From Pseudobdellovibrionaceae bacterium (GTDB taxonomy: Bacteria > Bdellovibrionota > Bdellovibrionia > Bdellovibrionales > JAMPXM01): a stretch of DNA of 5,335 nt. Positions 4,991-5,335 of this stretch are shown here, piece after piece. Location: assembly GCA_022843085.1 (NCBI GenBank), contig JALHOI010000244.1, positions 1 through 5,335 on the forward strand, read 5' to 3'. Position 1 is the first letter of the stretch; every line of letters starts with the position of its first letter. Below the pieces are notes generated by a model that worked only from the letters and a program-made list of their open reading frames with translations, was not told the DNA's origin and searched no databases. Made by a program: the position numbers and the translations under genes.

Positions 4991-5028
4991 CTAGCCAACT
5001 TTGCTAGACAAGTTTGCTAGCCGACTAA
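4953..5028. repeat. Degenerate 13-bp tandem array, about six units
   Basis: Units begin at 4953 (TCTCGAGCCCATT), 4966 (GCTCGGGCCAATT), 4979 (GCTCGAGATCT, two bases short), 4990 (GCTAGCCAACTTT), 5003 (GCTAGACAAGTTT) and 5016 (GCTAGCCGACTAA). A drift runs from GCTCG to GCTAG along the array. It fills the spacer between the S18-like gene and the terminator at 5053. The 13-bp period is not a codon multiple, so it is unlikely to encode a peptide repeat. Confidence 0.8.
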
Positions 5029-5047
5029 ATGACGGCCAATTTCGTGA

Positions 5048-5335
5048 CTACGAAAAGGACCCCCCAGGGTCCTTTTTTCGTTGAAGCCACCAGCAAACGA
5101 CCACGGCGATGAACCAAAGAAAATAGAACCGAGTCGAAAGAGTATGAAATTGCGGCCCCTGAAGCCCCCAAACTTCGACTTTAGAAAACGGTGCGTCCCA
5201 GTTTTGAAGCCGAAAGGCCAGCATCGGAATAGCGACGATCGCCACGTGCACGCCCGAGAGTGCCAACACCAACCAAGACGCGAACCCTATTTTTCGAAGC
5301 TTCCACGCGGTCTGGCCGCCGTAAAGCCCAACACC
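5048..5335 (-). CDS. Unrecognised membrane protein, 5' end beyond the window (95 residues visible)
   Basis: The frame is open from the window edge to a TAG at 5048, so only the C-terminal 95 residues are visible. Two hydrophobic segments look like membrane helices: about residues 19-41 (SWLVLALSGVHVAIVAIPML) and 70-85 (FYFLWFIAVVVCWWLQ), ending in the basic RKKD, which suggests a cytoplasmic C-terminus. Between them is a 28-residue loop with several aromatic residues. A basic stretch (WKLRK) precedes the first helix. I do not recognise the family. The last nine codons are also the stem of a bidirectional terminator, which supports this as the true gene end. A TTG at 5272 could start a short ORF, but the frame continues upstream of it with sensible sequence, so a longer gene is likelier. 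Confidence 0.7.
   Translation of the reverse strand, partial: GVGLYGGQTAWKLRKIGFASWLVLALSGVHVAIVAIPMLAFRLQNWDAPFSKVEVWGLQGPQFHTLSTRFYFLWFIAVVVCWWLQRKKDPGGSFS
5053..5078 (+). terminator. Bidirectional intrinsic terminator between the convergent S18-like and membrane-protein genes
   Basis: AAAAGGACCC (5053-5062) and GGGTCCTTTT (5067-5076) form a 10-bp perfect stem with a 4-base loop. The plus strand has six T (5073-5078), suited to ending the S18-like transcript about 190 bases after its stop. Read on the minus strand the stem ends in four T and lies within the last codons of the membrane-protein gene, so it can serve both. Confidence 0.88.

Noticed and set aside
4891..5007. Plus-strand TTG-started 38-codon frame after the S18-like gene
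   Set aside because: It lacks a ribosome site, runs through the 13-bp tandem array and ends inside it; the period is not a codon multiple.
4953..5028. CRISPR array
   Set aside because: Units are contiguous 13-mers with no spacers between them and they diverge steadily.
5250..5272. SGVHVAIV stretch of the membrane protein as a ComEC-like SGLHV motif
   Set aside because: The similarity covers only a few hydrophobic residues and the protein ends about 60 residues later, too short for the ComEC competence domain.

Overview
The window comes from a Gram-negative bacterium with aerobic-type electron transfer and a base composition of roughly half G+C. It carries an electron transfer flavoprotein:ubiquinone oxidoreductase (ETF-QO), two small proteins with Sec-type signal peptides, and an L28 protein with the long C-terminal half typical of alphaproteobacteria and some relatives. 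The family mix would fit a Bdellovibrio-like or other deltaproteobacterium-like lineage, but that placement is inference and is not proven by anything here.

Layout. (1) Positions 1-1490, minus strand: an ETF-QO gene whose 3' end, including the C-terminal 4Fe-4S domain, lies beyond the window. (2) Positions 1491-1613: a spacer with six copies of a degenerate 14-15 bp tandem repeat and a weak terminator-like hairpin. (3) Positions 1614-3440, minus strand: a tight three-gene unit of an exported four-cysteine protein of unknown function, a Nit1-type carbon-nitrogen hydrolase (probable deaminated glutathione amidase) and a small exported low-complexity protein. The first junction is 22 bp and the second is a 4-bp GTGA overlap. 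(4) Positions 3441-3735: a spacer with a degenerate 11-bp repeat, a strong bidirectional terminator (3575-3604) and a possible 39-codon ORF in frame downstream of the L24 stop. (5) Positions 3736-4352, minus strand: rpmB (L28) followed 5 bp later by a short, stand-alone L24-like gene. (6) Positions 4353-4597: a divergent regulatory spacer with two short-period repeat tracts and two palindromes. (7) Positions 4598-4867, plus strand: a divergent S18-like gene (rpsR) with an unusual C-terminal extension. (8) Positions 4868-5047: a spacer holding a 13-bp degenerate tandem array and a 12-bp perfect inverted repeat, then a bidirectional terminator. (9) Positions 5048-5335, minus strand: the 3' end of an unrecognised membrane protein gene, whose last codons are also the terminator stem.

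Three points stand out. Three ribosomal-protein genes sit together in an order different from the usual rpmB-rpmG, spc-operon rplX and rpsF-rpsR-rplI contexts. An in-frame open stretch lies beyond the L24 UGA and stops exactly at the terminator. Most intergenic spacers over 100 bp carry their own, sequence-unrelated, degenerate tandem repeat of 11-15 bp. No mobile element, tRNA, rRNA or CRISPR array was seen.
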